Assembly (NCBI RefSeq): GCF_019218885.1
Contig: NZ_JAHUWT010000006.1
Coordinates: 62,001 to 126,000, forward strand
Length of the DNA: 64,000 nucleotides
DNA from: Bordetella sp. BOR01
GTDB lineage: Bacteria > Pseudomonadota > Gammaproteobacteria > Burkholderiales > Burkholderiaceae_B
Direction: 5' to 3'
Each line of letters opens with the position of its first letter. Position 1 is the first letter of the stretch. The notes below the pieces were generated by a model. It searched no databases, was not told the DNA's origin, and worked only from the letters and a program-made list of their open reading frames with translations. Both the position numbers and the translations under genes were made by a program. Positions 62,346 through 64,000 of this stretch are shown here, one piece after another.

Positions 62346-63116
62346 TCAGTAGCTGACCCCCGCCGCCCGCAGCTGCGAGGCGGTATGCCGCAGTTCCGGC
62401 AGGAATTCGCGCACTGCCGTGGCCTGGTCAAAACTGCCCGCCGGCAGGCTGACGTTGATGGCCGCGATGACGGCCCCGTCTTTGTCGCGTACCGGCACGC
62501 CCAGCCCGGCGATGGATTCGTCGAGCTCGCCGTCGATCCAGGCATAGCCCTGTTCGCGTACCAGTTCGATGGCGGCCTTCAGACGCGCGCGGTCCACCAC
62601 CGTGGCACCGGTCAGTTTCTTCAGCGTGGCGTTGGCCAGGTAGGCATCCAGCGCCGTGTCGTCCAGCCCTGCCAGCAGCACCCGCCCCATCGACACCGCA
62701 TGCGCCGGCAGCCGGCTGCCCAGCGACGGGCTCATGGGCAAGATGCGCCGCGTGTGCAAGCGCTGCACGTAGACGATGTCTTCCTCGTCCAGCACCGATA
62801 CCGCGCATGACTGCCCGATGCGCGCGCACAGCTCTTCCAGCGCCAATTGCGCCTGCCGCCAGTACGGCAGCGAATACAGGTACGACAGCCCCAGCCGCAG
62901 CACCTTGGGGGTCAGCCAGTAGTACTTGCCGTCGGTCTTCACAAACGACAGATCGATCAGCGTCAGCAAAAAGCGCCGCACCGCCGTGCGCGGCAAATCG
63001 ACCGCGTCGGCCACGTCGCCCAGGGTTTGCCGGGCGGCGCCCTGCCCCATGGCTTCAATGATTTTCAGCCCGCGCGCAAAGGTGCGAACAAAAGATTCGC
63101 TTTCTGGTGTTGCCAT
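62346..63116 (-). CDS. IclR-family transcriptional regulator (PcaR/PobR type)
   Basis: The protein has 256 residues. N-terminal HTH (LGDVADAVDLPRTAVRRFLLTL), then YWLTPKVLRLGLSYLYSLPYW. The effector domain is SCAVSVLDEEDIVYVQRL, AHAVSMGRVLLAGL and IDGELDESIAGLGVPVRD. The PcaR/PobR group regulates protocatechuate and other aromatic-acid genes. It is divergent from the MaoC genes, with nested inverted repeats between them, so it very probably controls those. Confidence 0.92.
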   Translation of the reverse strand: MATPESESFVRTFARGLKIIEAMGQGAARQTLGDVADAVDLPRTAVRRFLLTLIDLSFVKTDGKYYWLTPKVLRLGLSYLYSLPYWRQAQLALEELCARIGQSCAVSVLDEEDIVYVQRLHTRRILPMSPSLGSRLPAHAVSMGRVLLAGLDDTALDAYLANATLKKLTGATVVDRARLKAAIELVREQGYAWIDGELDESIAGLGVPVRDKDGAVIAAINVSLPAGSFDQATAVREFLPELRHTASQLRAAGVSY

Positions 63117-63162
63117 GCCTTACTCCCGCCGTGTGCTTGACACGACATTGAACGGCCCGCAG

Positions 63163-63204
63163 AATGACCATAAAGCGGATGTTTATATCCGCTAAGCGGT
63201 CATT
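63163..63204. promoter_or_regulatory. Nested operator between IclR and MaoC genes
   Basis: An inner dyad AGCGGAT-GTTTAT-ATCCGCT (63174-63193, perfect 7-6-7) lies inside outer arms AATGACC (63163-63169) and GGTCATT (63198-63204). This fits two-fold binding by an IclR dimer pair. It lies 46 bases from the iclR start and 52 from the MaoC start. Confidence 0.7.
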
Positions 63205-63256
63205 GTAGCACGATGCCCCGATTTATCAACCGCCCCGTCAACCCTAGCCCGCCACC

Positions 63257-63730
63257 ATGACAGAAACCACTTTCGAAACCGATTTCTGGAAAGACGACCC
63301 ATCGCGCAAGATCTGGGACGACATCATTCCCGGCCAGCCGCGCAAGACCATTCCCTACACCCTGACCCTGGACGCCATCCAGAAATACTGCCGGGTGGTG
63401 GGCGACATGCATCCGCTGTATTTCGACGAGGAATACGCGCGCAATTCGCCCTACAAGGGCCTGATCGCGCCGCCGGCCATCCACATCCTGCTGATGTTCT
63501 CGTGTACCCCCGCCGATGACTGGATGCGCAGCCCCGGCACCGTCAATGCCGGCCAGTCCTGGAGCTACAACATTCCCGCCCGCCCCGGCGACGTCATCCG
63601 CCTGCAAGCCCGCGCGCTGGACAAGTTCATCAAGAAAGACCGCCTGTTCGCCGTGCACGACAACGTGTTCTTCAACCAGCACGACGAGGTCATCTGCAGT
63701 GGCCGCGGCTGGACCATCCGCCCCGTATAA
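63257..63730 (+). CDS. MaoC-like hotdog dehydratase, first subunit
   Basis: The protein has 157 residues. It has the N-terminal hotdog half typical of split MaoC hydratases: YTLTLDAIQKYCRVVGDMHPLYFDEEYAR, APPAIHILLMFS, then RPGDVIRLQARALDKF. The DxxxxH hydratase motif is present here as GDMHPLYFD. It is followed by a second MaoC gene 27 bases later. The two would form a heterodimeric hydratase for enoyl-CoA intermediates, as in other aromatic or branched-acid pathways. Confidence 0.82.
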   Translation: MTETTFETDFWKDDPSRKIWDDIIPGQPRKTIPYTLTLDAIQKYCRVVGDMHPLYFDEEYARNSPYKGLIAPPAIHILLMFSCTPADDWMRSPGTVNAGQSWSYNIPARPGDVIRLQARALDKFIKKDRLFAVHDNVFFNQHDEVICSGRGWTIRPV

Positions 63731-63757
63731 CCGCAGCGCGCACCAGGAACCACATTC

Positions 63758-64000
63758 ATGAACCCCGCATTCGACACCTTGAAAACCGGCCAGCAGATCG
63801 ACGGCACGCCGTTTTCGCCCACCCGCGAATCCATACGCGAATTCTGCGCAGCCTCGCTGGACTTCAACCCCCTGCACCTGGACGACAACTACATGCAGGG
63901 CAACTTCGGCAAGACCAATTTCGGCGGCATCATCATGCACGGCATGAACAACTTCGGCGTCATTGCCAAGATGCTGACCGACTGGCTGTACCCGCAAGGC
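63758..64000 (+). CDS. MaoC-like hotdog dehydratase, second subunit (runs off the right edge)
   Basis: The ATG at 63758 opens 81 codons to the edge. The visible part has the MaoC motif SLDFNPLHLDD (Asp and His of the D-x4-H hydratase site) and FGGIIMHGMNNFG. This is the catalytic half of the pair, so the first subunit may be regulatory. The gene continues beyond the window. Confidence 0.85.
   Translation, partial: MNPAFDTLKTGQQIDGTPFSPTRESIREFCAASLDFNPLHLDDNYMQGNFGKTNFGGIIMHGMNNFGVIAKMLTDWLYPQG

Noticed and set aside
1-64000. CRISPR arrays, tRNA or rRNA genes, insertion sequences
   Set aside because: No regularly spaced direct repeats, tRNA-like cloverleaf with CCA-adjacent arms, rRNA segments or transposase genes were noticed on either strand.

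Overview
The window is a 64 kb piece of a GC-rich betaproteobacterial chromosome. Gene content points to the Alcaligenaceae (Bordetella/Achromobacter type): Bug-type tricarboxylate receptors, a classic beta-proteobacterial tandem porin pair, an FNR with the C-x2-C-x5-C plus distal Cys pattern, hpnCDE, and intergenic hairpin repeats of the kind seen in that family. The species cannot be fixed from sequence reading alone. No rRNA, tRNA, insertion sequence or CRISPR array was seen.

Layout. 1-9.4 kb: 5' end of radA, a YfbK-like VWA lipoprotein with an ECF sigma factor and a putative anti-sigma, an HpaI-type aldolase converging on an SDR and alanine racemase (alr), then the squalene genes hpnCDE. 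9.4-14.3 kb: crcB diverging from a five-gene, probably Fur-controlled reductase module (PepSY, DUF2271, DUF4198, ApbE, diflavin reductase). 14.3-18.0 kb: clpB with a heat-shock promoter, and fnr with an FNR box at its start. 18-29.7 kb: housekeeping and accessory singletons, including a Nudix hydrolase, an M14-like peptidase, an NlpE-like lipoprotein, an AraC/LysE pair, a hexapeptide-repeat protein, ohr/ohrR with twin operators and a GlxA-type regulator. 29.8-38.4 kb: MFS exporter, DUF2946/TonB receptor/PepSY uptake cluster, EamA exporter, TetR regulator and a DHA2 efflux pump broken by an internal deletion. 38.5-41.2 kb: two near-identical porins. 41.3-46.7 kb: amidohydrolase, aromatic-acid-type MFS, GntR, a second MFS, hairpin repeats and a LysR. 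46.9-53.5 kb: the most unusual locus. 53.6-64 kb: DapA-like lyase, proC, and a catabolic cluster (Bug receptor, LysR, MmgE/PrpD, enoyl-CoA hydratase, CoA transferase, SDR, IclR, two MaoC-type hydratases).

The locus of greatest interest is 46,873-53,490: two tandem, paralogous proteins of 978 and 928 residues whose C-terminal halves match the SopB/IpgD inositol-phosphate phosphatase effectors of type III secretion (SFGIN motif, HARNL..SEL block, and a CX5R P-loop CKSDKDR near the C terminus), followed by a CesT-type secretion chaperone. Each effector gene is preceded, at an almost identical distance (49 and 50 bases), by a sequence resembling the GGAACC-N15/16-CCACnnA box read by HrpL-family sigma factors. 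BtrS of Bordetella belongs to that family. The effectors are far larger than SopB or IpgD because of a long N-terminal extension, and the P-loop carries Asp and Gly where SopB has Gly and Thr. No secretion apparatus gene lies in the window, so this looks like an orphan effector-chaperone module placed elsewhere under the T3SS regulator.

Regulatory structure is unusually readable here: a TetR operator overlapping a consensus promoter, twin OhrR operators, a Fur box, a sigma-32 promoter, nested IclR repeats, and AT-rich dyads sharing a motif at three promoters of the last catabolic cluster.
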